Assembly: GCF_030682515.1 (NCBI RefSeq)
Contig: NZ_JAUXOD010000076.1
Coordinates: 1 to 55,018, forward strand
DNA from: Hoeflea sp.
Lineage (GTDB): Bacteria; Pseudomonadota; Alphaproteobacteria; Rhizobiales; Rhizobiaceae
DNA length: 55,018 nt
Direction: 5' to 3'
The position numbers and the translations under genes are program-made. Each line of letters starts with the position of its first letter. The first letter of the stretch is position 1. The notes below the pieces were generated by a model. The model saw nothing but the letters and a program-made list of their open reading frames with translations. It ran no database searches and was not told where the DNA came from. Positions 29,301 through 38,900 of this stretch are shown here, in pieces.

Positions 29301-30073
29301 AGCGGGACGAGAAGATCCGCTTCCGCGACATCGCGGCGCAACCGCGCAAGATCATCTCGTCGCCGACCTGGTCGGGGATCGAGAGCGAGGAGGTCTGCTA
29401 CAATGCCGGATGGACCAACGTGCATGAGCTGATCCCCTGGCGCACCGTGACGGGCCGGCAGCAGCTCTACCAGGACCACAAGTGGATGCGGGCCTTCGGC
29501 GAGTTCTTCGTCACCTGGCGTCCGCCGGTGGATCTCAAGACCGTCGGGCCGGAGATCAACATCTCCGCGCGCGACAGCGAGCCGCATGTGGTGCTCAACT
29601 TCATCACGCCGCACCAGAAATGGGGCATCCACTCCACCTATTCGGACAATCTGATGATGCTGACGCTCAACCGCGGCGGCCCGGTGGTGTGGATTTCCGA
29701 GGTCGACGCCCGCAAGGCCGGGCTCGTCGATAATGACTGGGTCGAGGTCTACAACACCAACGGCGTGCTGACGGCGCGCGCGGTGGTGAGCCAGCGGATC
29801 AAGGAAGGCACGCTGTTCATGTACCACGCCCAGGAAAAGATCGTGAACACGCCGGGATCGCAGATCACCGGCCAGCGCGGCGGCATCCACAATTCGGTGA
29901 CCCGCGCCACGCTCAAGCCGACCCACATGATCGGCGGCTACGCCCAGCTCTCCTACGGTTTCAACTACTACGGAACCGTGGGCTCCAATCGCGATGAATT
30001 CGTCATCGTCCGCAAAATGACAAAGGTCGACTGGCTGGACCGCCCGGCCGCCCAAGTGGAGGCAGCAGAATGA
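26327..30073 (+). CDS. narG: Respiratory nitrate reductase alpha subunit NarG
   Basis: NarG reduces nitrate to nitrite at a Mo-bisMGD centre on the cytoplasmic side of the membrane. The 1248-residue protein has the length and motifs of E. coli NarG: the FS0 cluster ligands His51, Cys55, Cys59 and Cys94 ([10 protein letters not shown] ... RGCARGAS), the Mo-Asp region [20 protein letters not shown] near residue 218, and the C-terminal [19 protein letters not shown] block. There is no twin-arginine signal cleavage site, as expected. It overlaps narH by four bases. Confidence 0.98.
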   Translation: [1248 protein letters not shown]

Positions 30074-31593
30074 AAATCCGCGCACAAATCGGCATGGTGC
30101 TCAATCTCGACAAATGCATCGGGTGCCATACCTGTTCCGTCACCTGCAAGAATGTCTGGACCAGCCGAGAAGGCGTCGAATACGCCTGGTTCAACAACGT
30201 CGAGACCAAGCCCGGCATCGGCTACCCGAAGGACTGGGAGAACCAGAAGCGCTGGAACGGCGGCTGGACCCGGTCGAAATCCGGCAAGCTGCAGCCCAAG
30301 CAAGGCGGCAAATGGCGGATTCTGGCCAATATCTTCGCCAATCCGGACCTGCCCGAGATCGACGATTTCTACGAGCCGTTCGATTTCGACTACGACCATC
30401 TGAAGTCGGCGCCGGAGATGGAGGCGTTCCCGACCGCGCGTCCGCGCTCGAAGATCACCGGAAAGCGCATGGAAAAGATCGAATGGGGTCCGAACTGGGA
30501 GGAAATCCTGGGCGGCGAATTCGCCAAGCGCAGCCAGGACCAGAATTTCGAGGGCATCGAGAAGGAAATCTACGGCGAATACGAAAACACCTTCATGATG
30601 TATCTGCCGCGGCTGTGCGAGCACTGCCTCAACCCGTCCTGCGTGGCCTCGTGCCCATCGGGCGCGATCTACAAGCGCGAGGACGACGGCGTCGTGCTGA
30701 TCGACCAGGAGAAGTGCCGCGGCTGGCGCATGTGCGTCTCGGGCTGCCCCTACAAGAAGATCTACTACAACTGGGAAAGCGGCAAATCGGAGAAGTGCAC
30801 CCTGTGCTATCCGCGCCTGGAATCAGGCCAGCCGACGGTCTGTTCGGAAACCTGCGTCGGCCGCATCCGCTATCTGGGCGTCATGCTCTATGACGCCGAC
30901 AAGATCTCCCAGGCCGCGGCGACCGAGAACGAGAAGGATCTCTATGACGCCCAGCTCGGCGTCTTCCTCGATCCCAACGATCCCGAAGTGATCAAGGCGG
31001 CGCGTGCGGAAGGCATTCCGGAGGACTGGATCAAGGGCGCGCAGAGATCGCCGGTGTGGAAGATGGCGATGGAGTGGAAGATCGCGTTTCCGCTGCATCC
31101 CGAATACCGCACCCTGCCGATGGTCTGGTACGTGCCGCCGCTCTCGCCGATCCAGAACGCGGCGGAAGCCGGCGCCATCGCGTCGATCGACAACATGCCG
31201 GATGTCCGCTCGCTCCGGATCCCGGTGCGCTACCTCGCCAACATGCTGACCGCCGGCGACGAGCCGCCGGTGATCGCGGCGCTGGAACGGATGATGGCGA
31301 TGCGCGCCTACATGCGCTCCAAGACCGTCGACGGCGTGATCAATCTCGGCGTCGCCAAGCGCGTCGGGCTCACGCCGCAGCAGATCGACGAGATGTACCA
31401 GCTGATGGCGATCGCCAACTACGAGGACCGTTTCGTCATCCCGACGACGCACCGGGAGCTGGTCGAGGACGCCTATGACCTCAAGTCCGGCTGCGGCTTC
31501 ACCGACGGCAATGGCTGCTCGTCGGGCGTGTCCAAGGGCAAATTGTTCGGCGGCGGCAAGAGCTTCCGCTCACCCACGGAGTTCCTGTCATGA
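30070..31593 (+). CDS. narH: Respiratory nitrate reductase beta subunit NarH
   Basis: The 507-residue electron-transfer subunit carries four cysteine groups: CIGCHTCSVTCKN near residue 16, CEHCLNPSCVASCPSG, CRGWRMCVSGCP and CTLCYPRLESGQPTVCSETC. In the third group a tryptophan replaces one cysteine, giving the one 3Fe-4S and three 4Fe-4S clusters known in NarH. It passes electrons from NarI hemes to the FS0 cluster of NarG. Its ATG overlaps the narG stop and its stop overlaps the narJ ATG. Confidence 0.98.
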   Translation: MKIRAQIGMVLNLDKCIGCHTCSVTCKNVWTSREGVEYAWFNNVETKPGIGYPKDWENQKRWNGGWTRSKSGKLQPKQGGKWRILANIFANPDLPEIDDFYEPFDFDYDHLKSAPEMEAFPTARPRSKITGKRMEKIEWGPNWEEILGGEFAKRSQDQNFEGIEKEIYGEYENTFMMYLPRLCEHCLNPSCVASCPSGAIYKREDDGVVLIDQEKCRGWRMCVSGCPYKKIYYNWESGKSEKCTLCYPRLESGQPTVCSETCVGRIRYLGVMLYDADKISQAAATENEKDLYDAQLGVFLDPNDPEVIKAARAEGIPEDWIKGAQRSPVWKMAMEWKIAFPLHPEYRTLPMVWYVPPLSPIQNAAEAGAIASIDNMPDVRSLRIPVRYLANMLTAGDEPPVIAALERMMAMRAYMRSKTVDGVINLGVAKRVGLTPQQIDEMYQLMAIANYEDRFVIPTTHRELVEDAYDLKSGCGFTDGNGCSSGVSKGKLFGGGKSFRSPTEFLS

Positions 31594-32282
31594 TCCGCAC
31601 CTTCAAGGCCCTTTCGGCACTGCTGAGCTATCCCTCCACCGATCTGCAGGAGGCCATTCCCGACATCCGCGAAATCCTGGCCTTCGAAAAAGTCCTGCCG
31701 GTCGAGGCGGTGGTGGCTATGGAGCCGCTCTTGAGCGAGTTCCAGACCGGCGACATCTTCGACCTGCAGGAGCGCTACGTGCTCCTGTTCGACCGGTCGC
31801 GGACCCTGTCGCTCAACCTGTTCGAGCACATCCACGGCGAGGGCAGGGACCGCGGCGGGGCGATGGTCGACCTGCTCGAGACCTACCGGGCGCACGGCTT
31901 CGACCTGGTCGCGACCGAGCTGCCCGATCATTTGCCGGTGCTGCTCGAGTTCATCTCGACGCTGCCGCTTGACGAGGCGCGCGAGATGCTCATCGACGCG
32001 GGCCACATCATCGCGGCGCTGGCTGAACGGCTGACCCGGCGGGAGACGCCCTATGCGGCTGTGCTCACCGCGCTGTCGGACTTCGCCCAGGCGTCGATCT
32101 TGACCGAGGAGGCGCAGGTGCTGATCTCGGAAAAGGACGACGACCCCGAGGATCTCGATGCGCTCGACGCGGTCTACGAGGAGGCCATGGTCACCTTCGG
32201 ACCCGACCCGAACGCCGGCTGCCCGGTCAGCCGCGACATTCTTGCCCGCATGGACGCGCCGCTCCGGCCGGCTACAGCCTGA
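31590..32282 (+). CDS. narJ: Nitrate reductase assembly chaperone NarJ
   Basis: The 230-residue protein belongs to the TorD/NarJ chaperone group. MIRTFKALSALLSYPS at the start, FDLQERYVLLFDRSRTLSLNLFEHIHGEGRDRG and PDHLPVLLEFISTLP are its conserved blocks. It binds the NarG N-terminus, allows insertion of the molybdenum cofactor and FS0, and is not part of the final enzyme. The start overlaps the end of narH by four bases, so translation is coupled. Confidence 0.96.
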   Translation: MIRTFKALSALLSYPSTDLQEAIPDIREILAFEKVLPVEAVVAMEPLLSEFQTGDIFDLQERYVLLFDRSRTLSLNLFEHIHGEGRDRGGAMVDLLETYRAHGFDLVATELPDHLPVLLEFISTLPLDEAREMLIDAGHIIAALAERLTRRETPYAAVLTALSDFAQASILTEEAQVLISEKDDDPEDLDALDAVYEEAMVTFGPDPNAGCPVSRDILARMDAPLRPATA

Positions 32283-32300
32283 CACGAAAGGACGTGAATC

Positions 32301-33002
32301 ATGGACTATTTTCTCTTCGGAGTGCTTCCCTATCTGGCGCTGACCGTGCTGGTGGTCGGCTCCATCGCGCGCTACGAGCGCGACCCCTTCACCTGGAAAT
32401 CCTCGTCGAGCCAGCTTCTGCGCCGCAAGCAACTGGTCTGGGGCTCGGTCCTGTTCCATGTCGGTGTGCTGATCGTGTTCTTCGGGCATCTGGTCGGCAT
32501 GCTGATGCCGGCGGAGATCTTCCACCTGATGGGCATGAGTTACGGCTTCAAGCAGCTGCTCGCCATCGTCGTGGGTGGCGTGGCCGGCGCCATGGCGCTG
32601 GTCGGCGGCGCCATGCTGTTGCACCGGCGGCTGTTTGACGACCGGATCCGGGCCAATTCCTCCTTTGCCGATACCGGCATCCTGGTCCTGCTCGTGGCCC
32701 AGCTGGTGCTCGGAATGGCGACGATCCTGGCCTCGATACAGCATCTGGATGGCGGCGAGATGATCAAGTTCATGGGCTGGGCCCGCGGCATCTTCACCCT
32801 GCAGGCAGGGGCCTGGGAACTGGTGGCCGACGTGCACTGGATCTACAAGCTGCATATCCTGCTCGGCCTCATCATCTTCATCGTGTTCCCGTTCACCCGG
32901 CTGGTGCACATGTTCTCGGTGCCGGTGCGCTATGTCCTGCGCCCGGGCTACCAGATCGTCCGCACCCGCAAGCACAAGGCAGCCCTGGGGCCAAGACCAT
33001 GA
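32301..33002 (+). CDS. narI: Respiratory nitrate reductase gamma subunit NarI
   Basis: NarI is the membrane cytochrome b that oxidises quinol. This 233-residue protein has five hydrophobic helices and the heme ligand pairs His53/His63 (FHVGVLIVFFGHLVG) and His185/His203 (YKLHILLGL ... TRLVHMFSVP), with the spacings of E. coli NarI. The C-terminal region YVLRPGYQIVRTR is also conserved. It starts 18 bases after narJ and its stop overlaps the following PPIase gene by four bases. Confidence 0.97.
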   Translation: MDYFLFGVLPYLALTVLVVGSIARYERDPFTWKSSSSQLLRRKQLVWGSVLFHVGVLIVFFGHLVGMLMPAEIFHLMGMSYGFKQLLAIVVGGVAGAMALVGGAMLLHRRLFDDRIRANSSFADTGILVLLVAQLVLGMATILASIQHLDGGEMIKFMGWARGIFTLQAGAWELVADVHWIYKLHILLGLIIFIVFPFTRLVHMFSVPVRYVLRPGYQIVRTRKHKAALGPRP

Positions 33003-33793
33003 AACAGACCTTCACCGACATCTCCGTCAACGGCGAGGCCATCTCGCCCGAACTCATCGCCACGGAAGCGCAGAACCACCGTGCGCCCAAGGGCAAGCCC
33101 GGCATGGCCTGGATGGCGGCGGCCCGCGCGCTCGCCGTGCGGGCACTGATCCTGCAGGAGGCCGCGCGGCGCGGACTTGCGGCCGAACCCGCGGAACTCG
33201 CGCCCGGGCTCTGGGAGACCGAGGACGACGCGCTCGTCCGCCAGGTTCTCGACGAGGCGGTGACGCCCGAGGCGCCGACGCCCGCGTCCGTGCGGGCAGC
33301 CTATGACGCCAATCCGGAACGGCACCGCGCGCCCTCGCTCTATGAAGCGGCACATATCCTGTTCGCCGCCCGGCCCGACGACGTCGTGGCGCGCAAGATA
33401 GCCAGGGACCAGGCCACCGCGGTGCTCGCCAAGGTGAAGACCGAGCCCAAGGCCTTCGACGCGCTGGCGCGGGACCATTCGGCCTGTTCCTCGCGCGCCG
33501 ATGGCGGCAGGCTGGGACAGATCTCGACCGGCGACACGGTGGCCGAATTCGAGGCGGCGCTTGGCCTGCTCGCTCCGGGCGAGATCGCGGCCGAGCCGGT
33601 GGAGAGCCGCTACGGCTTCCACATCATAAGGCTCGACGCCAGGGCCCCGGGCGAGATCCTGCCGTTCGAGGCGGTGGAAACCGCGCTGCGGGTGGCGCTC
33701 GAAAAGGCCGCCTGGGTCCGCGCCAGCCGCGCCTTCGTCGATGGCCTGGCCGAGAAGGCCGAGGTCACCGGCATCTCGCTCAAGGCGGCGTGA
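32999..33793 (+). CDS. PpiC-type peptidyl-prolyl isomerase of the nar operon
   Basis: The 264-residue protein has a parvulin domain in the second half (YEAAHILFAARPDDVVARK, the GGRLGQISTGDTV loop, and ESRYGFHIIRLDAR), preceded by a helical SurA/PpiC-like region. It has no signal peptide, so it probably works in the cytoplasm. The ATG overlaps narI (ATGA), which makes it the last gene of the nar operon. Similar parvulins follow narI in other denitrifying bacteria, where a role in maturation of the enzyme has been proposed; here it is inferred from position. Confidence 0.88.
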   Translation: MKQTFTDISVNGEAISPELIATEAQNHRAPKGKPGMAWMAAARALAVRALILQEAARRGLAAEPAELAPGLWETEDDALVRQVLDEAVTPEAPTPASVRAAYDANPERHRAPSLYEAAHILFAARPDDVVARKIARDQATAVLAKVKTEPKAFDALARDHSACSSRADGGRLGQISTGDTVAEFEAALGLLAPGEIAAEPVESRYGFHIIRLDARAPGEILPFEAVETALRVALEKAAWVRASRAFVDGLAEKAEVTGISLKAA

Positions 33794-33897
33794 GCCGATC
33801 CACTCTTTCCGGTCGCGGCGAAAACTGGTCGCGATCGGGGCTTTGATTTCCACCGGGGGCAAGCGTAATCTCGTCCCGGGACATCAGGAGCATGATC

Positions 33898-34410
33898 ATG
33901 GCATTGGCATTTGTCAGAACCACCGAGCGCGGACTGACCGACCGGCTGTTGTGGACTTTCGCGGACAGCCTGCAGGCGGACGGCTTCCGGCTCGCGGGCG
34001 TGGTGCAGACGAATTCCGACCGGCCCGGCTCGCGTCACTGCGACATGGATGTGCGGGTGCTGCCCGATGGCCCGGTGATCCGCATCAACCAGGTGCTGGG
34101 CGAGGAATCCCGCGGCTGCCGGCTCGATCCGGCGGCGCTCGAGGAGGCGGTGGCGCTGGTCGAGGCGGCGCTCGATCCGGCGCCCGATCTCCTGATCATC
34201 AACAAGTTCGGCAAGCACGAGGCCGAGGGCAGGGGCTTCCGGCCGCTGATCGGCGAGGCGCTTGCGCGCGACATCCCGGTTCTGCTCGGCGTCAACGCGC
34301 TCAACCAGGCGGGTTTCGAAGCGTTTGCGGGCGACTATGCCGAGGAACTCGCCGCCGACAGTGCAGGCCTTGCTGCCTGGTTCGACGGCTTGCGGCTGCA
34401 GGCCGCCTGA
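33898..34410 (+). CDS. DUF2478 (putative NTP-binding) protein
   Basis: The 170-residue protein fits the DUF2478 family, small proteins often found beside molybdate transport or molybdoenzyme genes. Recognisable parts are LADSLQADGFRLAGVVQTN near the start (read here as FADSLQADGFRLAGVVQTN), MDVRVLPDGPVIRINQ, ESRGCRLDP, and PDLLIINKFGKHEAEGRGF, which resembles a P-loop NTPase core lacking a clear Walker A motif. GGAG at 33887-33890 sets the start at ATG 33898; an ATG six bases earlier is too close to it. It stands between the nar operon and ldh. Confidence 0.72.
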   Translation: MALAFVRTTERGLTDRLLWTFADSLQADGFRLAGVVQTNSDRPGSRHCDMDVRVLPDGPVIRINQVLGEESRGCRLDPAALEEAVALVEAALDPAPDLLIINKFGKHEAEGRGFRPLIGEALARDIPVLLGVNALNQAGFEAFAGDYAEELAADSAGLAAWFDGLRLQAA

Positions 34411-34429
34411 GGCGCGGCTTACACTCGGT

Positions 34430-34443
34430 TTGATCTCTGTCAC
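34430..34443 (+). promoter_or_regulatory. Near-match FNR-type box upstream of ldh
   Basis: TTGAT-CTCT-GTCAC differs from TTGAT-N4-RTCAA only in the last bases (C for A at one conserved position plus the flank). It starts 90 bases before the ldh ATG, almost the same distance as the perfect box before usp (91 bases). The match could be chance; its repeated spacing supports it. Confidence 0.45.
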
Positions 34444-34468
34444 ATTCCGCTGGCATGGTGTTTGCTAG

Positions 34469-35452
<984 letters not shown>

Positions 35453-35459
35453 GGCGTCC

Positions 35460-36407
35460 TCAGATCTCGCTCGTTACCACCCCCTCCAGAATCTCGTCCG
35501 CCGTCTGCTTCGAGCACAATTGTGTAGCCGGCGTCATGACGGCCGAACCGGCTGCGGCGACGCCGTGGCGGACGGCGTCGCGGAAGCTGTTGCCGGCTGC
35601 GAGTTGCAGGGCGATGGCCGCGACCATGCTGTCGCCGGCGCCGACCGCGCTCAGGGTCTTGATCAGCGGTGGCTGGCAGAAGAAGCGCTCTTCAGTCGAG
35701 ACGCCGACAGTGCCCTTGGAGCCGATCGACATCACCAGTTTTTCAGCCGCGCCGCTTGCGATCAGCTGCAGGCCGTAATCGGCAAGGGAGGCGGGCGTGG
35801 CGAAGCTGCGGCCCGAGACTTCGGTCGCTTCGGCGCCGTCCATTCTGAGCAGCGCAAACGGCGGACCCGGGTTCTGGGCGGCGCTGACCAGCGCATCGCC
35901 CGAGGTGTCTAAGATCAGGCGCGCGCCCTGGTCGATCGCCAGCCTGTTGATCGTGTTGCCGATATCGGCGGGCACCCCGGCGGGCACGCTGCCCGACATC
36001 ACCACGAGACGGCCTTGCGTCAGATGCGGCTTGAGGGCGACAAGCAGCGCGTCGGTCTGCTCCGGCGGCCAGCCGGGTCCGGGCAGCTGGAACCGGTACT
36101 GCTTGCCGGTCGAGGTCTCGACCACGGCCATGGACTGGCGGGTGTTGCCCACCACCGGGAAGTGGATCGGCTCGATGCCCTCGGCCTTGAGCATCGACAG
36201 CGCCATGAGGCCGGTTTCGCCGCCAAAGGCGACAAAGGCCTCCGACTGGCCGTCAAGCCGCAGGATGGCGCGGCTGACATTGACGCCGCCGCCGCCGGGA
36301 TCGTAGCGCGGTTCGTCACAGCGCAGTTTCGCGCCGGCAACCACCGCGTCGACCGAGGTGGCCACGTCCAGGGCAGGGTTGAGTGTGATGGTCAGGATCT
36401 GGATCAT
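35460..36407 (-). CDS. pfkB: 6-phosphofructokinase 2 (PfkB/ribokinase family)
   Basis: This 315-residue kinase has the PfkB signatures: TLNPALDVATSVD at the amino end, the YDPGGGGVNVSRAI substrate loop, and the catalytic region SAVGAGDSMVAAIALQL with the base Asp in GAGD, followed by HGVAAAGSAVMTPATQLCS, which closely parallels E. coli Pfk-2. The ATG at 36405-36407 is preferred; an in-frame GTG/ATG lies slightly upstream. It follows ppsA after 61 bases on the same strand, so both are probably in one transcript although they act in opposite directions of glycolysis. Confidence 0.88.
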   Translation of the reverse strand: MIQILTITLNPALDVATSVDAVVAGAKLRCDEPRYDPGGGGVNVSRAILRLDGQSEAFVAFGGETGLMALSMLKAEGIEPIHFPVVGNTRQSMAVVETSTGKQYRFQLPGPGWPPEQTDALLVALKPHLTQGRLVVMSGSVPAGVPADIGNTINRLAIDQGARLILDTSGDALVSAAQNPGPPFALLRMDGAEATEVSGRSFATPASLADYGLQLIASGAAEKLVMSIGSKGTVGVSTEERFFCQPPLIKTLSAVGAGDSMVAAIALQLAAGNSFRDAVRHGVAAAGSAVMTPATQLCSKQTADEILEGVVTSEI

Positions 36408-36468
36408 GGGCCGGACCATCACACAAGGTGCCGCGCGATTTCAATCGGTTTGGCTCGGATTTTTCGGA

Positions 36469-38859
36469 TTATTTTCCGGCCTTTTCCGCCTCTGCCACGT
36501 TCTGCTTGACGGCGACGAAACTGTCGGGCGTCACCGAGATCGTGTCGATGCCGGCGCGCACCAGGATCTTGGCGAAAGCCGGGTCGTTCGACGGCGCCTG
36601 GCCGCAGAGTCCCACCTTGGCGCCGGCCGCGTGGGCCCTTTCGATCAGTGTCTCGATCATCCAGATCACCGCCGGGTCGGACTCGCTGAACAGGTCCGCC
36701 AGGTCGCCCGAATCGCGGTCGACACCCAGCGTCAACTGGGTCAGGTCGTTCGAGCCGATGGAGAATCCGTCGAACCGCTCGGCGAATTCGGCAGCCCGGA
36801 TGACGTTGGAGGGGATCTCACCCATCACATAGACCTGCATGCCGTTTTCGCCGCGCTTGAGGCCGTTTTCGGCCATCACGGCCAGCACCTTGTCGGCCTC
36901 GCCGGGCGAGCGGCAGAAGGGAATCATGACCACGACATTGTCGAAGCCCATCTCCTCGCGCAGCATCTTGATCGCCTTGCATTCAAGCGCGAAGCCGTCC
37001 CGGTAGCGGTCGGAATAGTAGCGCGAGGCGCCCCTGAAGCCGATCATCGGGTTTTCCTCGTCGGGCTCGAAGGCGCGCCCGCCCAGAAGCTCGGCATATT
37101 CATTGGTCTTGAAATCGCTCATCCGCACGATCACGGGCTTGGGGTAGGCGACGGCTGCGATGCGCGACAGTCCGCGGGCGAGCGTCTCGACGAAATAGTC
37201 GGACTTGTTGGCGTAGCGCCGGGTGAGCTCGGCGATCTTCTCCTTCGCGTCCTCGTCCTTGAGCGTGTCGAAATTGACGAGCGCCATCGGGTGGACCTTC
37301 ACGGCCGAATTGACCACGAATTCCATCCGCGCCAGGCCCACGCCATCGGCGGGCAGGCGCCACCAGCGGAACGCCGCCGACGGATCGGCGAGGTTGAGCA
37401 TGATTCTGGTCTTTGTCTCAGGCACATGGTCGAGGCGCACATCCTCGACCTCGTAATCGGCGATGCCTTCATAGATCGCGGCTTCCTCGCCGCCGGCGCA
37501 GGAGACCGTTACCTCCTGCAGATCGTGCAGGATCTGGGTGGCAGTGCCGGTGCCGACAATGGCCGGCAGGCCCAGTTCACGGCTGACGATGGCGGCATGG
37601 GAGGTGCGCCCGCCATGGTCGGTGATGATCGCCGCCGCCCGCTTCATGATCGGCACCCAGTCGGGGTCGGTGGTCGACGTGACCAGGATCGAGCCATCGA
37701 CGAACTTGTCGATGTCTTTGGCGTTCTCGATCAGGCAGACCCGGCCCGCCTTGACCGCGGACCCGACGCTGAGGCCCGTGAGCAGGATCTTGCCGGCTTT
37801 CTTGATGGTGTAGGTCTTGAGCGCGGTGACATCGGCGCGCGACTGCACGGTTTCGGGCCGTGCCTGGACGATGTAGAGCTTGCCGGTCTCGCCATCCTTG
37901 GCCCATTCCATGTCCATTGGCTGGCCGTAATGCTCTTCGATGGTCGCGGCCTGGCGGGCAAGGGAGAGGATTTCCTCGTCGGACAACACATAGGCCCGGC
38001 GTTCGGCCTTCGAGGTGGGCACGTTCTTGGTCTCGCCGCCTTCAGCCCCCGCGTAGATCATCTTGATCTCCTTGGCGCCGCAGGTCTTCTCCACGATCGG
38101 CTTGAGGGCGGGGTTGGAAAGCAGCGGCTTGAACACCTGATATTCGTCGGGCGTCACTGCGCCCTGGACCACATTCTCGCCCAGGCCCCAGGCCGCGTTG
38201 ATCAGCACCACCTTGTCGAAGCCCGATTCGGTGTCGATGGAAAACATCACGCCAGAGCCGCTGATGTCGGAGCGCACCATCAGCTGCACGCCGATAGACA
38301 GCGCCACCTGGTTGTGGTCGAAGCCCTGGATCTTGCGGTAGGTGATCGCCCGGTCGGTGAACAGCGAGGCGTAGCAGCGGCGGCAGGTCGACAAGAGCGC
38401 CGCCTCGCCGCGGACATTGAGATAGGTCTCCTGCTGGCCGGCGAAGCTCGCGTCGGGCAGGTCCTCGGCGGTGGCCGACGAGCGGACCGCGACCGAGAGG
38501 TCGGTATGGCCGGTGCGTTGGGAAAGCTCGCGGTAGGCCGCCACGATCGCCGCGCTGATGTCTTCGGGAAAATCGCCCGCGATGATGGCCTCGCGAACGG
38601 CCTTGCCGGTCTCGGCCAGCGTGCGCTTGCCGCGTTCCAGCATGGTCATCGCGTCGGCGATCACGTCATTGAGCTTGTTGGCCTTGATGAAGGCGCGGAA
38701 GGCGTCGGACGTGGTGGCGAAGCCGGGCGGCACGTCGATGCCCTTGCTCCCCAGCTGCTGGACCATTTCGCCCAGGGAGGAGTTCTTGCCGCCCACGAGG
38801 CCGACGTCGCCGCGCGACAGATCTTCAAACCAGATGACGTTCTTGTTGGCTGCGGACAT
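36469..38859 (-). CDS. ppsA: Phosphoenolpyruvate synthase
   Basis: PpsA converts pyruvate and ATP to PEP, AMP and phosphate. The 796-residue protein matches the family length. It has the N-terminal ATP-grasp part (GLVGGKNSSLGEM, AVRSSATAEDLPDASFAGQQETYLNV), the phospho-histidine domain GGRTSHAAIVSRELGLPAIVG, and the C-terminal PEP-binding barrel with MIPFCRSPGEA, IGSNDLTQLTLGVDRDS and LCGQAPSNDP, including the active-site cysteine. GGAGGG stands before the ATG at 38857-38859. A perfect anaerobox in class II position to a TATAGT element precedes it, which indicates control by an Fnr-type activator. Confidence 0.96.
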   Translation of the reverse strand: MSAANKNVIWFEDLSRGDVGLVGGKNSSLGEMVQQLGSKGIDVPPGFATTSDAFRAFIKANKLNDVIADAMTMLERGKRTLAETGKAVREAIIAGDFPEDISAAIVAAYRELSQRTGHTDLSVAVRSSATAEDLPDASFAGQQETYLNVRGEAALLSTCRRCYASLFTDRAITYRKIQGFDHNQVALSIGVQLMVRSDISGSGVMFSIDTESGFDKVVLINAAWGLGENVVQGAVTPDEYQVFKPLLSNPALKPIVEKTCGAKEIKMIYAGAEGGETKNVPTSKAERRAYVLSDEEILSLARQAATIEEHYGQPMDMEWAKDGETGKLYIVQARPETVQSRADVTALKTYTIKKAGKILLTGLSVGSAVKAGRVCLIENAKDIDKFVDGSILVTSTTDPDWVPIMKRAAAIITDHGGRTSHAAIVSRELGLPAIVGTGTATQILHDLQEVTVSCAGGEEAAIYEGIADYEVEDVRLDHVPETKTRIMLNLADPSAAFRWWRLPADGVGLARMEFVVNSAVKVHPMALVNFDTLKDEDAKEKIAELTRRYANKSDYFVETLARGLSRIAAVAYPKPVIVRMSDFKTNEYAELLGGRAFEPDEENPMIGFRGASRYYSDRYRDGFALECKAIKMLREEMGFDNVVVMIPFCRSPGEADKVLAVMAENGLKRGENGMQVYVMGEIPSNVIRAAEFAERFDGFSIGSNDLTQLTLGVDRDSGDLADLFSESDPAVIWMIETLIERAHAAGAKVGLCGQAPSNDPAFAKILVRAGIDTISVTPDSFVAVKQNVAEAEKAGK

Positions 38860-38900
38860 GGGGCCCTCCGAGGCAGTGTGTGACGTTTGGACGAGACGCC

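Noticed and set aside
26498-30085. Minus-strand open frame of about 1195 codons opposite narG
   Set aside because: Antisense shadow of narG caused by GC-rich third codon positions; no ribosome site or domain.
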